DNA of 64,000 nt from Polytrichum commune (Eukaryota; Streptophyta; Polytrichopsida; Polytrichales; Polytrichaceae). Each line of letters starts with the position of its first letter. Position 1 is the first letter of the stretch. The notes beneath the pieces are model-generated. The model was not told the origin of the DNA. It searched no databases and saw only the letters and a program-made list of their open reading frames with translations. The DNA is taken from the NCBI GenBank assembly GCA_950295325.1, contig OX485803.1:63255554-63319553 (forward strand). The letters are read 5' to 3'. Positions 45,241 to 56,604 of the stretch are shown one piece after another. Made by a program: the position numbers and the translations under genes.

Positions 45241-46373
45241 AAACCTTCAAAGTGGCAACTTCCTAGTGAGTTATCACCACCCTTGTATCGGATCCACGGT
45301 GATATATGTGGACCGATTGATCCTCCTTCAGGTTCATTTAAGTATTTCTTTGTATTGATAGATGCATCCGGGAGCCATTTAGATGTATCCCTCTTACCCA
45401 CCCGCAATATGGTTTTCCCAAATTGCTGGCCATAATTATTAAGTACCGCAACCATTTTCCTGATTTTCCAATCAAATACCTTAGGATGGATAATGTACTA
45501 GAATTCAGATCCCATGCATTTGAAGACTATTGTGTAGCCTCGGGTATAGCACTAACGTATTCAGTCCCGTATGAACACTCACAAAATGGATTAGCCGAGG
45601 CCTTTATAGAGAAAATACAACTAGTAACTAGACCCCTATTACTTCAAGCTCAATTACCTTCATCCATGTGGGGGCATGCCGTATTGCATGCCACAACCCT
45701 ACTTAAACTAAGACCCACACTACTTAATGTACAAACCCAAGCCGAACTTCAATCAAGCCGAATTCCAGATGTGTCACACATAAAGGTATTCGGATATCAA
45801 GTTTGGGTGCTTGTGGCCGAACCTAAGCGGCGTACGATTGGAGCACACCGAGAGGAGGGGATCTACATCGGATTCGACTCACCTGCGATAATTCGCTACT
45901 TAGTACCAGCTACAGGTATCTTGCTTAAAGCCAAATTTACAAATTGTCGATTTATTGAAAATATCTTCCCGAAACTCTATAAATCTGAACCATGTACTAG
46001 TCTAGATTTCTCAACGCCAGAAACTCTAACCCTAAACCTGGATCCACCTACTGGTTTATCAGAAACCGAGGTCGCTAAATTACTAAACTTGAAATTGTTA
46101 GCAGAAAAGGTCCCAGATGAATTTGCATCAGGAGATAGGATAATTAGGCACCCTATACCCGGGACTGGAAACTCATTACCTCAGAAAAGGGCAGCTCCTG
46201 CCCCGATTGCCAAACCAGCTAAGAGAGCCACACCAGCTAAGACAACCACTAAACCAGCTACTAAGCCTAAATCCCCTAAGCCAAAGGCTACTAAGTTGAA
46301 AATCCACTATACGGCCGAATCGTTGGATTCAGACCCTGGAACTCTCGAAGAGGCCCAATCCAGGGCAGACTGA
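45241..46373 (+). pseudogene. Copia element 1 integrase core and linker
   Basis: HGDICGPID, FFVLIDASGSHLD, a frame change near 45420, then YLRMDNVLEFRS, VPYEHSQNGLAEAFIEKI. This is the D,D,E core in copia order. The C-terminal linker is Pro/Lys/Ala-rich. It ends in a TGA at 46371, with a further TAA in the same frame at 46401-46403. Confidence 0.9.
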
Positions 46374-46427
46374 CCTATGTGGCAACAAGCCCTAGAGACA
46401 TAATATAATTCTCTTCGGAAACACAAG

Positions 46428-47945
46428 GTGTTTGGCCCGACAGTAAATGATTTGGACAAGCATCCAATAGGCCACAAACTGATATTTACAAGAAAATTTG
46501 ATGCAAGTGGGACTGTTACAAGATACAAGGTACGTCTAGTCGCCCAAGGTTTTTCACAAAGACCCGGGATTGATTTTGACCAAACCTATTCTCCTGTAAT
46601 GGACACTATATCTTTCATATTCTTACTTGCATTGACTGTTCAATTATCATTACATATATATCTTTTGGATGTTGTCACAGCATATTTACATGGTGTCCTA
46701 GACACAAAACTGTTTATTGTACCGCCACCTGGTTTTATACGGTCCATACCCGCGGCCATACCCGGCAAGCATACGGGTTTGCAGATAATGAAGGCGCTAT
46801 ATGGACTGAAGCAGGCCGGGAGGACCTGGTACCACCACTTATGTAACTATCTAATCTCTAAAGGTTTTGTTCATAACCTGACCTTGCCGTGTATTTTTAC
46901 TTTGGTAAATACGACTGGTTTTGTCATAGTGGCAGTGTACGTAGATGATCTGAACGTAATTGGTATGCCTGATTTATGCCAATATACTCAAGATTTGCTG
47001 GTACAACATTTTGATATGAAAATTTTAGGCAAAACAACCTATTGCCTAGGGTTGCAGATTCAACACTTTAAGGATGGTAGCATATTGTTACATCATCAGA
47101 CATATATCCAGAAATTACTAATTTTTTTTAACATGGATCAATCTCATTCATTGGCTGCCCCTATGATAGGCAGAAATAAGACTAGGGAAGACCCCTATCA
47201 TCCTTGTGAGGAGGAGGAGGAGATTATTGATAAGAAGAAATACCTCACGGCTATAGGGGCCTTCACCTACCTAACTACACATACTAGGCCGGATATAGGC
47301 TTTGCTACAAGCATGCTTGCTAGGCATAGTCAAAGTCCTACCGCTAGGCATTGGAATGGAGTAAAACACTTATTAAGGTACTTACGGGGAACCGAGGACT
47401 TAGGTTTGTTTTACAGAAAATGCCAAAATCAAGAAATTACAGGTTATACCGATTCAGGCTTCAACACAGATGAGGTTGCAGGCAAGTCCCAAACGGGATA
47501 CATATTCATCCGAGACGGTGCCCCGATTTCGTGGAAGTCAGTAAAACAAACAGTTACCGCCACAACAACTAACCATGCTGAGTTACTGGCGTTCCATGAG
47601 GCTGCCAGGGAGGCAGTTTGGCTACGAACTTTGGAAGGCATCATAACTAAGCAATTCAACATCAAGACTCAAGAGAAGCCAACAATGATATATGAGGACA
47701 ATGCTTCCTGCGTGAGGCAAATGCAATCAGGTTTTATTAAAGCTGATAGGACGAAGCATATTAGCCCTCATATATTTACCTTTTCACAAGACTTAGTTGA
47801 GAGTGGCCAAATAGAGATCAAAAAGATAGAATCTGAAAATAACATAGCAGACATGCTAACCAAAGCACTCCCAGCCTATAAGCACAAAAAGCTTATTGAG
47901 GTTGCAGGTATGAAATCACTTTTTGACCTTAACCGAAATGAGTGA
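46428..47945 (+). CDS. Copia element 1 reverse transcriptase-RNase H, open frame
   Basis: 505 codons are open. RT blocks include VRLVAQGFSQRPGIDFDQTY, ALYGLKQAGRTWYH and VYVDDLNVIG. RNase H follows with TGYTDSGF, NHAELLAFHEA, YEDNASC and the ADMLTKALP end. It is separated from upstream pol by stops, so it is not expected to be expressed as a working polyprotein. Confidence 0.92.
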   Translation: MFGPTVNDLDKHPIGHKLIFTRKFDASGTVTRYKVRLVAQGFSQRPGIDFDQTYSPVMDTISFIFLLALTVQLSLHIYLLDVVTAYLHGVLDTKLFIVPPPGFIRSIPAAIPGKHTGLQIMKALYGLKQAGRTWYHHLCNYLISKGFVHNLTLPCIFTLVNTTGFVIVAVYVDDLNVIGMPDLCQYTQDLLVQHFDMKILGKTTYCLGLQIQHFKDGSILLHHQTYIQKLLIFFNMDQSHSLAAPMIGRNKTREDPYHPCEEEEEIIDKKKYLTAIGAFTYLTTHTRPDIGFATSMLARHSQSPTARHWNGVKHLLRYLRGTEDLGLFYRKCQNQEITGYTDSGFNTDEVAGKSQTGYIFIRDGAPISWKSVKQTVTATTTNHAELLAFHEAAREAVWLRTLEGIITKQFNIKTQEKPTMIYEDNASCVRQMQSGFIKADRTKHISPHIFTFSQDLVESGQIEIKKIESENNIADMLTKALPAYKHKKLIEVAGMKSLFDLNRNE

Positions 47946-48030
47946 CACTGTTTTCTTTACTGAGGTTTTATCCCACTGGGTTTTTACTTAGTAAAGTTTT
48001 TAATGAGGTCATCTCTAGGTTGAGAAGGAG

Positions 48031-48352
48031 TGTTGTAGAGGTAGGCATCTACACTGTAGAGGTAGATGGCCACGTAGCAACCTCGAGATTAGTAAAGGCT
48101 TAATTAGGAGCCACCAGTCCTAATTAGCCTGGTCCAGGGTCCGAGGAGGAGCTAGACATCTATCCCAACTGCCGAGCATTAAGGAGGGAAGCCGCCATTG
48201 TAACTAGGAAGTCAGGAGTATCTGTCAGACCATTATGACTACTAAGTATGTGCTCACAGTATATAAAGGAGGCCTCTCCCTGAGGACCTTCACTTTTATT
48301 TTTGCACTCTTATGTTGCTGCATTGTGTACCTGATTTCTCACCTTCACAACA
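48031..48352 (+). repeat. Right LTR of copia element 1
   Basis: Begins TGTTGTAGAGG and ends CACAACA, preceded by the purine tract GAGAAGGAG. Confidence 0.95.
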
Positions 48353-48357
48353 GTTCT

Positions 48358-50523
48358 TACAATATCCACCAAGTCTAAGTTACACAAGGAAATTTTATAA
48401 TTAATAACCATTGACAGATGTGGAGCCTTTCTACATGAACCTTTTATAACCTGAACAACCTGTCAACTACATGAGACGACTACAACCTTTCAAATCTCCA
48501 CAACTTGAGACACTACAACCTTCCAATGATTTGTAACTTGAATCCTTTGAAACTTTTTTTTTGACTATGGCAGAAAATAACCATGGTCATTTGTAGACTC
48601 CTTGAAGCCACATTTGAAATTGGAGTTTCCCTTCAACTATACATTGTGTCACGAAACATCGCTTACTCACTCTATTCAAATATGTTTACATCTCACCATC
48701 TTTACATTTAAATTTTTTTTGAGGATGTATTGTATACACATCTTGCTTGGTTCTCATAATTCGCTTTGATGTAAATATATATGTTGTTAGTTTGGTAGTT
48801 ATTCACAATTGTTGTTTTTTCTACTTCCCATGTAGATATCAATGTGAATATGAACTGCGCAATGACTCTGCCAATGTTGTTGTTGTCCATGATGGATTGG
48901 TTACGTAGAATGGCAAGCTAGACCTAAAAAACAAAAAACCAATAAACAAAAAATCTAATTTAAAGGGCCATAAAGGTTCTAGAGTATCCAAAAAAATGAA
49001 GGGTTTGAACCACAAGAAATGACGTCAATGTGTTTTCTTGATGATACTACCATGATGGGGGTGATGCCATCTCAGAGGGGTTGTGGGGAGGAAATATTCC
49101 CTTCACCATTGGCATCCAAACAAATTGGCAATGGGAGGCCATGTTGAAACATGGACACAAAAGTGGTATCTTCATTGAAGCCACTTTTGGAACAAATGTG
49201 AAAAGATAAAACTAATCCTCCATAACCAGAAAACATATTAGTAACCACCATGGCATTGTTCCTTCAAGTGCTTCATTGCTTTGTCTTCACAATAACTATT
49301 ACCCTCTCCATGGAAATTCTTTAACAATTTTTGTAACCGCTTGTTGATCCCAAACATGACTCCGCGTTTATAATTGTAAGCTCAAATTTTTGGTATAGCC
49401 TAGCTTGCACGCTAAATTTTGGAAATTAGTAAGGATAAGCAGGCAATAGGCAGTTAGGAATCCATCCTAAGTGAAATCAGGGGGTTATTGCTGCTCCGAG
49501 ACAATTGCAATAACTGCCTTCTCCTCTCTTTTGATAAGGAGGAGGTCGGGTGCTAGAAGAGGATGTTATTTTCATATTGCAAAGATCTTACGTAATCTCA
49601 AGCAGTTTTAGTTGTAGACCAGTAGGACCAAAACTCAGTGATTGAGTTCGGCCATAGGCAAGACCCTAAACGTATCACTAAAACTCAGATGTCGTAGTAA
49701 TAGTGGATAGAGCCGAGGGAATCGGACTCCAAAATTTTGAAGTTATGATTTGTTAATGAGAAGTTATTGGCAAAGATCTGATGAGCCAATGTCTTTCTGA
49801 GAGCATAGTGGAATGGTGAAGTGTATTATCTTGGATGTATGTGAGTAATGTCTGTAAGTGGTGATTTGAGCAAGTAGTCTAATACAATAAATGCAAAGCT
49901 GAATTCATGCAAGTAGGCTCATGTTAGGTTTATACGGGAAAGAGTTCAAGATTAAGTGAACGGGAGTTGGATAGAGAAGAATGTATGAGGGCAATTGGCC
50001 AAATGATACCTAGTCAGGGAAAGAAACTAAGGATTATGAGTGAATGACTCAAGTTAGAAGGTTGTGTTGAGTTAAAAGAGCATGTGAGGCAAGAGAAAAG
50101 TAGGTAAGTAAGAAGCACGAGAGGCAATGATCTTAAAATGAAATACTAGGCTTGAGAGAGGTAGATGCAGGCAATTAGCCGAGTGAGGAAGCATAAAAAC
50201 AATAATTTTGAGGGAATAATCAAGAAAACAATAAGCGATGATCACTCACCAAGTAAAAAAACAATAGACTGCTAAGAGCAAGAGAGAGAGAGAGTCAAAG
50301 AGATCCTGAGAGGCCATAGCTTGAGAGTGGACAAGGTAGGGCTAGGTTGCTGAGACCATGCAAGATAAAGAAAGACGTAGAAACCTAAGATGGGTAAGGT
50401 CTGGGAAGTTCAAGCATCTATTAGGCCATAGCCACGACATGTGTTTTGGCCCCACAAGATATTAGTCGTATAGGGCAATAGTCTTTCACAGAGAGAAAGG
50501 TTGATTGGCCGTGTGCATGATAT
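48358..50523. other. Intergenic DNA between the two copia elements
   Basis: No gene supported. A short GA repeat lies at 50281-50294. Confidence 0.5.
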
Positions 50524-50717
50524 TGTTGTGCGGAATGCAAAACTACAAGAAGTTGAAGATGTGTGTGTCATATTAATGATAATATGTTTACAAGAGAGAA
50601 GCCTTCTTATGAAGGATAGAGACACCGTTTGGTATATCTGAAAGGTGTGACTGTTCAAACACCTTTACAACAGAAGGGTGTGAGTCTAAGACCCTAAGCT
50701 AACTGATTGGACTTACA
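50524..50717 (-). repeat. 3' LTR of copia element 2
   Basis: About 194 bp, nearly identical to 59468-59663 apart from a short indel and scattered substitutions. Confidence 0.93.
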
Positions 50718-50832
50718 TGCCCCCTTCAACTGCATGGCTGAAACAATGTAATTCCTAACTTGAGTTTTGTAATCGCCCCCTCCCGTGAAGCTTCTGAGAA
50801 AGAAGTAATATGTGATTGGTCGGCCCTTTGCT

Positions 50833-52440
50833 TCACATCGAAAGAAGCGGCTTGGTAAGAGCTTGAATGCAGGTCTGATGTTTATCTTTTGTAAGAGACT
50901 TGGTCAGGATGTCGGCCCACATAGTGGAAGTTGAAGTATACTGTAGTTTCAAAATCTTGGACTGAACTTTCTCACGGAGAAAATGGAATCGCAGGTCAAT
51001 ATGTTTAGACCGATCATGATACTTTGGATTTGCACTTAAGGTAATACATGACCGATTGTCACAGAAAATGATTCCGGGGAAAATCAGAGAGTAACCAAGT
51101 TCTTGTAGAAGGGCTTGCAACCAAAATAGTTCTTTTGTGGCAGTGGCGGTGGCAATATATTCGGCTTCCGTTGACGAGAGAGCGACGATAGTTTGCTTGC
51201 GGCTTTGCCAGGACAGAAAACATGATGAGTCAAATTGAAAAATATAACCCGAAGTAGACCGACGGGTGTCGATATCACCTGCCCAATCAACGTCGCTCCA
51301 ACCAATTAGCTGGTGGAGAGAAGTGGGAGCTGAAGGAGGACTAGAATAGACGAGTCCTTGCTTTGAAGTTCCACGCATATATCGAAACATGCGTTTGACG
51401 CCAAGCCAATGAGCTGGAGTTGGGTCCTGCATAAATTGAGCCAGATGATTGACGGAGAAAGCTAGATCCCAACATGTGAACGTACAAGATATTGAAGACT
51501 CCCGATAGCTTGTTTATACGGGATCTTGTCCATAAGGTGTTGTTCGTAAGATTGAAGATTGTGAGGTTGGTGGCGTGAGTATCGAATACCAGCTTCAAGA
51601 GGCATCGCAACTGAATGAGAAGTGGCCATATTAAATTTAGTTAAGAGATCATGGATGTATTTTTCTTGGGACAATAATAATGTCTTATGGAAGCGATCCC
51701 GTTGAATTTGGATGCCAAGAATATAGCCAATCTTGTTGTTATCTGTCATGGAAAAACGTTGATTGAATATTGCTTTTGTAACAATTAAAAACTGAAAGTT
51801 GTCAGAGATGATAACCAAATCATCGATATAAAGACCCCAGAGTAGAATTGAATTGTGGGATCGCTTAATGTAAACGTTTGGATCTGAGGTACATTTAAGG
51901 AAGCCCTGACTTAATAAGAATGTGTCAAAGGTCTCGTACTAGACGCGAGATGCATGTTTTAGACCATAGAGGGATTTTAAGAGGCGGCACACTTGATGTG
52001 CAGTGTCAGGTTTAATATAACCCTCAGGTTGCGTTATGTAAATTTCTTCATGTAAGGTTCCATTTAAAAAGGCGGTGATCACATCCTTTTGATGGATGTG
52101 ATAGTTGTAAATAATGGCCAATGCTAAAAGAAGTCACAGTAATGTCATCCTAATAACAAGAGAAAATTTTTCAGTAAATTCAATTCCTGCTTGTTGAGAG
52201 AAACCACGAGTGACAAATATTGCCTTAAAACATGATAAAGATCCATCAGAGTTGTATTTTCGTCGAAAGATCCATTTGGTGTTGATGATAGCTCGATTTG
52301 GTAGTGGATCAACAAGATCCCAAGTGCAATTGTTAATTAGGGAATTATATTCCTTGTCCATAGCGTCTTTCCAATCTTTAAAGTGATCATTGGAAAGGGC
52401 TTCAGGTTCTGTGAGAGCACTGAGAGGTTCAGCTAGCTCA
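50833..52440 (-). pseudogene. Copia element 2 RT and RNase H, frameshifted
   Basis: Reading down the minus strand in several frames gives IINTKWIFRRKYNSDGS, DVITAFLNGTLHEEIYITQP, LKSLYGLKHASRV, IGYILGIQIQRD, WSDVDWAGDIDTRRSTSGY, SSTEAEYIATATATKE, CDNRSCITLSANPKYHDRSK and ADILTKSLTKDKH. At least four frame changes or stops separate these. Confidence 0.92.
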
Positions 52441-52457
52441 ACTAAAAAGCCAAAGTT

Positions 52458-54809
52458 TTACAGGTTAGTGTCATGAAATCGCAGAGTATATCTTTGTCCC
52501 TTACTGAAACGTGTGGATATCCTAAGGTGAGGAGGAGAACCAGATTGGGCTTGACGGAGATGAGAACGATGATATGCAGAAGTTGGATGTATAGTGAGTG
52601 GATCTTCATCATCAGGAGGGGGTGGGGTCTTGGGTGGTTCCTGGTTTGGTGGTTCCGGTGGAATATGGGTAGAGTCGTCCGTTTTGAAGCCTTCTTGCTG
52701 ATTCAATGGCAGTGAGTGGGTAGGTCCTGGTTGGGGAGAAGAAAACTCAGGAACAGGGAAATAAAATTCACCATGATCAATAGGGGGTGAATGAAGTTGT
52801 CCAGTTGAAGAAGAACCGCCATTAGATAATAACAAATCTTCTGAAAAAATAACATCATGATTTGTAAAAGCAAGTTGGGTTTCTGGATTATACAAGCGAT
52901 AGCCCTTTGTACTTGATGAATAGCCGATAAAAATACATTTCATGGCCTTGGAATCTAATTTCTTGTGGTGTTCTTTTACAATGTGAGAGTATGCCGGACA
53001 ACCAAAAATTTGCAAATTAGTAAGATCGGGTCGTAACCATGTCCAAAATTCATATGGGGTTATGTTGTTTAAAGAGGTAGTATAAGAACGATTTTGCAGG
53101 TAGCAGGGAGTGGCCACAACTTCAGCCCATAAATGTTTGCTTAGATGAGCAACTTGAAACATACTTTGTGCAGCTTCAACCAAGGTACAGTTCTTCCGTT
53201 CGGCAACCCCATTTTGAGCAGGATGGTAGGGATTGGTAAGGTGATGTTGAATTCCATGATCTTGACAAAAATTTGTAAAACTGTTGGATGTATATTCGCC
53301 ACCGTTATCCGAGCGGAGAATAAGTATTTTGTGTTTATCATGGTGATTTTCTACTAATGTCTTATAAGTTTGGAAATAAGACAAAGTAGAGGATTTCTTA
53401 TTTAAGAAATATACATGGGTAAAATGGGAGTAATCATCAATGAACGAGAGGAAATAAAAAGCACCACCTAATGAAGGCGTACTCATAGGGCCACACAAAT
53501 CTGTGTGGATTAAAGCCAATGGGGCAATGACTCTTGTAGAAAGAGATGTTGGGTAAGAACTTTGGGTTTGTTTACCAAACACACAACCCTCATATAGAGA
53601 GAGAGTGTTTTTTAATGTAGGAAGTCCATTAACCATGTTGTGTTTTTGCATAAGGTTAATAGAACGTACATTAAGGTGGCCTAATCGGTAATGCCACTTA
53701 AGTGTTTCTGAATCAGATTTAGACAAAGTTGTAGATATATAATTGGATTCTGATGGGGGAATACCAATGCCAAAAGAAAATAAATTGCCTTCTTTTGGAA
53801 TTTGAAATATCATTTGTTTAGTTGAGTCTGGTGACTTGGTTTTAATAAGACATTGAGTCTGAGTAAATGTAATAATTGTGTTGCATGTGGTCATAATTTG
53901 ACTTACAGACAATAAGTTTTTGGCAAGGCCAGGGACATATAAAACATCAAGATTCAATAGACATTCTTCAGTTGGTATTTTTAACATAATAGAACCATAG
54001 CCAAGAGCATTGTGCGAGCGATTGTCACCGAGAATTATCATTCTTGGGGTTTCGAGAAGTTGGTCATCTCGAAAGAGTTCATTTTGAGGAGACATATGTT
54101 GGCTAGCACCCGAATCTAGATACCATGACGAAGAAGGGCCATAATTATCACATATTGCCGAAAATATATAAGTTGGTGTGTCAGCAGTAAGGTTACTACT
54201 AGTTTGAGTAATAAGAGCATTATTAGCTTGGCCATGCTCATTCTTAGCTTGGCCACGTTTTTTCTTACGATACTCAGGAGATTTATGCCCTGGGATCCCA
54301 CAGTAATGACAAATAATAGTCCTTCTAGTAGATGAGTTAGTATTTTGATCAATGGGTTTTTGTCCGGACCAATTCTTTCCATTGTTCCGAAATTGTGAGT
54401 TGTAGCTTTGCTTGTTGTTCTTTGAAAATTGTCCAGATAAATTAAACTTATTTGAAGATGGCTTAATAAATTTACCCTTGACGTAGAAGGCGCAGGATTT
54501 TGATATCTCAGGCTTAGAAAGATTGATGGAATTTTGTTGTAGTATATTAGATAGTAGAGTCAAAAATGTCAGATTGGCAATACCACCTTGCGTGGTTATA
54601 AAGGCACTCCAAGAATCCGGTAAAGCAGCGAGCAACAAATTAACTTGTTGGTCTTCTGTGAAAATATATCCGGCAATTTCAGCTTCGTTAAGAAGCAACT
54701 GCCATGTTTCCAAGAAGGACATAATTTCGTCTGAAACTGACATAGTTAAGTGGCAGAGTCGCCAAAATGTAGTTAGTTTTTTGGTTAGGAACAAAACCCA
54801 GGGAAACAA
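52458..54809 (-). CDS. Copia element 2 gag C-terminus, protease, integrase (long open frame)
   Basis: 783 codons are open. Order is the gag end (SFLETWQLLLNEAEIAGY), a zinc knuckle CHYCGIPGHKSPEY with its last Cys changed to Tyr, protease WYLDSGASQHMSP, integrase HHCC (WHYRLGHLN...EGCVFGKQ), core DLCGPMSTPSLGG, LRSDNGGEYTS and HPAQNGVAERKNC, then a Pro-rich linker. The first 18 or so residues before LCHLTM come from the inserted DNA, not the element. It retains the D,D,E triad, but RT downstream is broken. Confidence 0.9.
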   Translation of the reverse strand: MFPWVLFLTKKLTTFWRLCHLTMSVSDEIMSFLETWQLLLNEAEIAGYIFTEDQQVNLLLAALPDSWSAFITTQGGIANLTFLTLLSNILQQNSINLSKPEISKSCAFYVKGKFIKPSSNKFNLSGQFSKNNKQSYNSQFRNNGKNWSGQKPIDQNTNSSTRRTIICHYCGIPGHKSPEYRKKKRGQAKNEHGQANNALITQTSSNLTADTPTYIFSAICDNYGPSSSWYLDSGASQHMSPQNELFRDDQLLETPRMIILGDNRSHNALGYGSIMLKIPTEECLLNLDVLYVPGLAKNLLSVSQIMTTCNTIITFTQTQCLIKTKSPDSTKQMIFQIPKEGNLFSFGIGIPPSESNYISTTLSKSDSETLKWHYRLGHLNVRSINLMQKHNMVNGLPTLKNTLSLYEGCVFGKQTQSSYPTSLSTRVIAPLALIHTDLCGPMSTPSLGGAFYFLSFIDDYSHFTHVYFLNKKSSTLSYFQTYKTLVENHHDKHKILILRSDNGGEYTSNSFTNFCQDHGIQHHLTNPYHPAQNGVAERKNCTLVEAAQSMFQVAHLSKHLWAEVVATPCYLQNRSYTTSLNNITPYEFWTWLRPDLTNLQIFGCPAYSHIVKEHHKKLDSKAMKCIFIGYSSSTKGYRLYNPETQLAFTNHDVIFSEDLLLSNGGSSSTGQLHSPPIDHGEFYFPVPEFSSPQPGPTHSLPLNQQEGFKTDDSTHIPPEPPNQEPPKTPPPPDDEDPLTIHPTSAYHRSHLRQAQSGSPPHLRISTRFSKGQRYTLRFHDTNL

Positions 54810-55187
54810 TCAGGGAAGACTTAAAAGGTAATTTGTACAACATCTAGGTGTCTTAGATAAATTTTATTAGGGAAAACACAAGGGTATATCACTTCACTTT
54901 GGATTATGACTGATAATTGGTTTACGGGTAAGGGATAAAAACTCTAAAAAACCACTCCATGTCAGTACATGCAATTGACAATCTCTCACCTCACTATAAT
55001 TTCCCAGGTAATTGTCTGGCAGTGAGTTCATTTTAATTGGACCAAGTGCGGTGCACAAGCATAGGCACAACCATAGTCAATGGTTTTGCAATAGTATCAC
55101 ATTTTTGTCTCTTTACCGAAGCCACGGGCACTTCGGTGTAGTCCATAGTTTTTCATTCATTAATCCCATTTAATGTAACTTGGAAAA

Positions 55188-55554
55188 AGGCACCACGGGC
55201 CTTGGCTTGGTGGTTAGGGCTTATGGCCCCCAATGAGGAGGTTGTGGGTTCTATTCCCCATGCCGGCGTGGTGCTCACCACCTTAGTCCACCCAACTATG
55301 GTGGGGGGTCCTTGGACCTTGTTGTATGGGTACCTCAAAGCCCTTTGGGGGGATACCATGTCCGGTATCTTCAAGGCACTAGTGGCTAGCTAGGAACTAG
55401 TATAGTGTGTCACTATAGTGCCCATCCTCGAAAGGGGAGAGTAGTATTGTCTCAATGTCCCCTTGTCCAGTGGGCATCGGTTCATTGACATTACGAATGG
55501 ACACTTTATTCACGCCGGCCCCTTGCTAAAAAGGGACCGGAGTTTCTATCTATC
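55188..55554 (+). mobile_element. tRNA-derived SINE, 367 bp
   Basis: Box A-like TGGCTTGGTGGTTAGG (55203-55218) and box B-like GGTTCTATTCC (55247-55257) match an RNA polymerase III promoter. The tail is pyrimidine/TATC-like (TTTCTATCTATC). A perfect 12-bp duplication TAACTTGGAAAA flanks it (55176-55187 and 55555-55566). Confidence 0.88.
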
Positions 55555-55674
55555 TAACTTGGAAAAGACAGTGCCATAATCCCTTCGGGATAGTCAGTTT
55601 CCTTTAATTAGATTCCATCTTAATTAAACAGTCCGACAATCGTCTTTTACCTGGTATCGGCCAAAGCAATCAAC

Positions 55675-56596
55675 AGGGTTGTCTATTGTGTCGTGACGGA
55701 GGGTAATCCCGACATAATGTCGTGCCGTCACGACACGTATCCGTCACGACATTATGACGGATGATGTCTTTATCCTGCCGGACTTGAATTTTACCGAATT
55801 TTTTGTGTATTTACATTACCCCATTGCGGACACGTAGGAGTTACGATGTCCACGTGTGATGACATGTCAGCAAAGTAGAGGTAAAGTGGGGAATAAAATT
55901 ACTAGCGCCCGTCCGCCCCCGTTCCCCGTACCCTAACCCCGCTCCCTTAGCCCATTAACATGTTCCCTAACCCGTTCCCTACGTTCCCTCCCGTCCGACC
56001 CCCCCGTCCTCCCTTTTCCCGTCCGACCCCCCGTCCTCCCTCCCGTTCCCCTCCCCCGTTCCCCTAATCCCGTTCCCATCCATCCCGTCCTATCCAAACC
56101 TCCTAAACCCGCTCCCATCCCCCGCTCCCCACGTTCCCACACGCTCCCCGCGTTCCCCCCCGTCCGCCCCCCCCCCCCCCCGGTTCCCACTTACCTTCCC
56201 GTCCTCCCCCCCGTCCGACCCTTCCCCCCGCCCGACCCTCACCCCCATCCGACCCCATGTTCCCCGGCGTTCCCACACGTCCGCCCGCGCTCCCCACCCG
56301 TTCCCCCCGTCCGACCTACACCCTCCTTAGTAATATTTTATTACTTTGATTTTAACAAAATGGTAAACACAATGGCAAAATGGTTTACATGCCAAGGGAA
56401 ATATGCACATCCACGTCGGCATTTTTTGCCACGTAGGACACCACCTTGGCAAGAAGGTAAGTATTTTACCCACCCTACTAGGTTGACCCTAGTTTGACCC
56501 TACGAGGAGCCTATTGTGTCGTGACGGAGGGGTCCGACCCGACACGACGCGTCATGACGGCACGACCCCGTCATGACGTCGCGATAGACAACACTG
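55675..56596. mobile_element. hAT-type non-autonomous element, 922 bp
   Basis: Ends CAGGGTTGTCTATTGTG and the complement of CAGTGTTGTCTATCGCG, with the 8-bp duplication GCAATCAA (55667-55674 and 56597-56604). Subterminal sequence repeats CGTGACGG and CGTCACGAC in both orientations. The middle (55908-56325) is C-rich (CCGTCCGACCCC and GTTCCC units) and non-coding. Confidence 0.88.
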
Positions 56597-56604
56597 GCAA
56601 TCAA

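Larger units (their letters stand above)
42632..48352 (+). mobile_element. Ty1/copia LTR retrotransposon, 5.7 kb
   Basis: LTRs of 322 bp lie at both ends and are flanked by the 5-bp duplication GTTCT (42627-42631 and 48353-48357). A primer-binding-like TTATCAGCAC follows the left LTR and a purine tract GAGAAGGAG precedes the right. Domain order is gag, zinc knuckle, protease, integrase, RT, RNase H (copia order). The coding region has at least two frame changes and three stops, so the copy is dead. I count 12 differences between the LTRs, mostly transitions. Confidence 0.95.

Noticed and set aside
54740-54785. TTTTGGCGACTCTGCC as a gypsy primer-binding site
   Set aside because: The CGACTCTGCCACTTAAC part is explained as copia gag coding sequence (RLCHLT), and no LTR precedes it.
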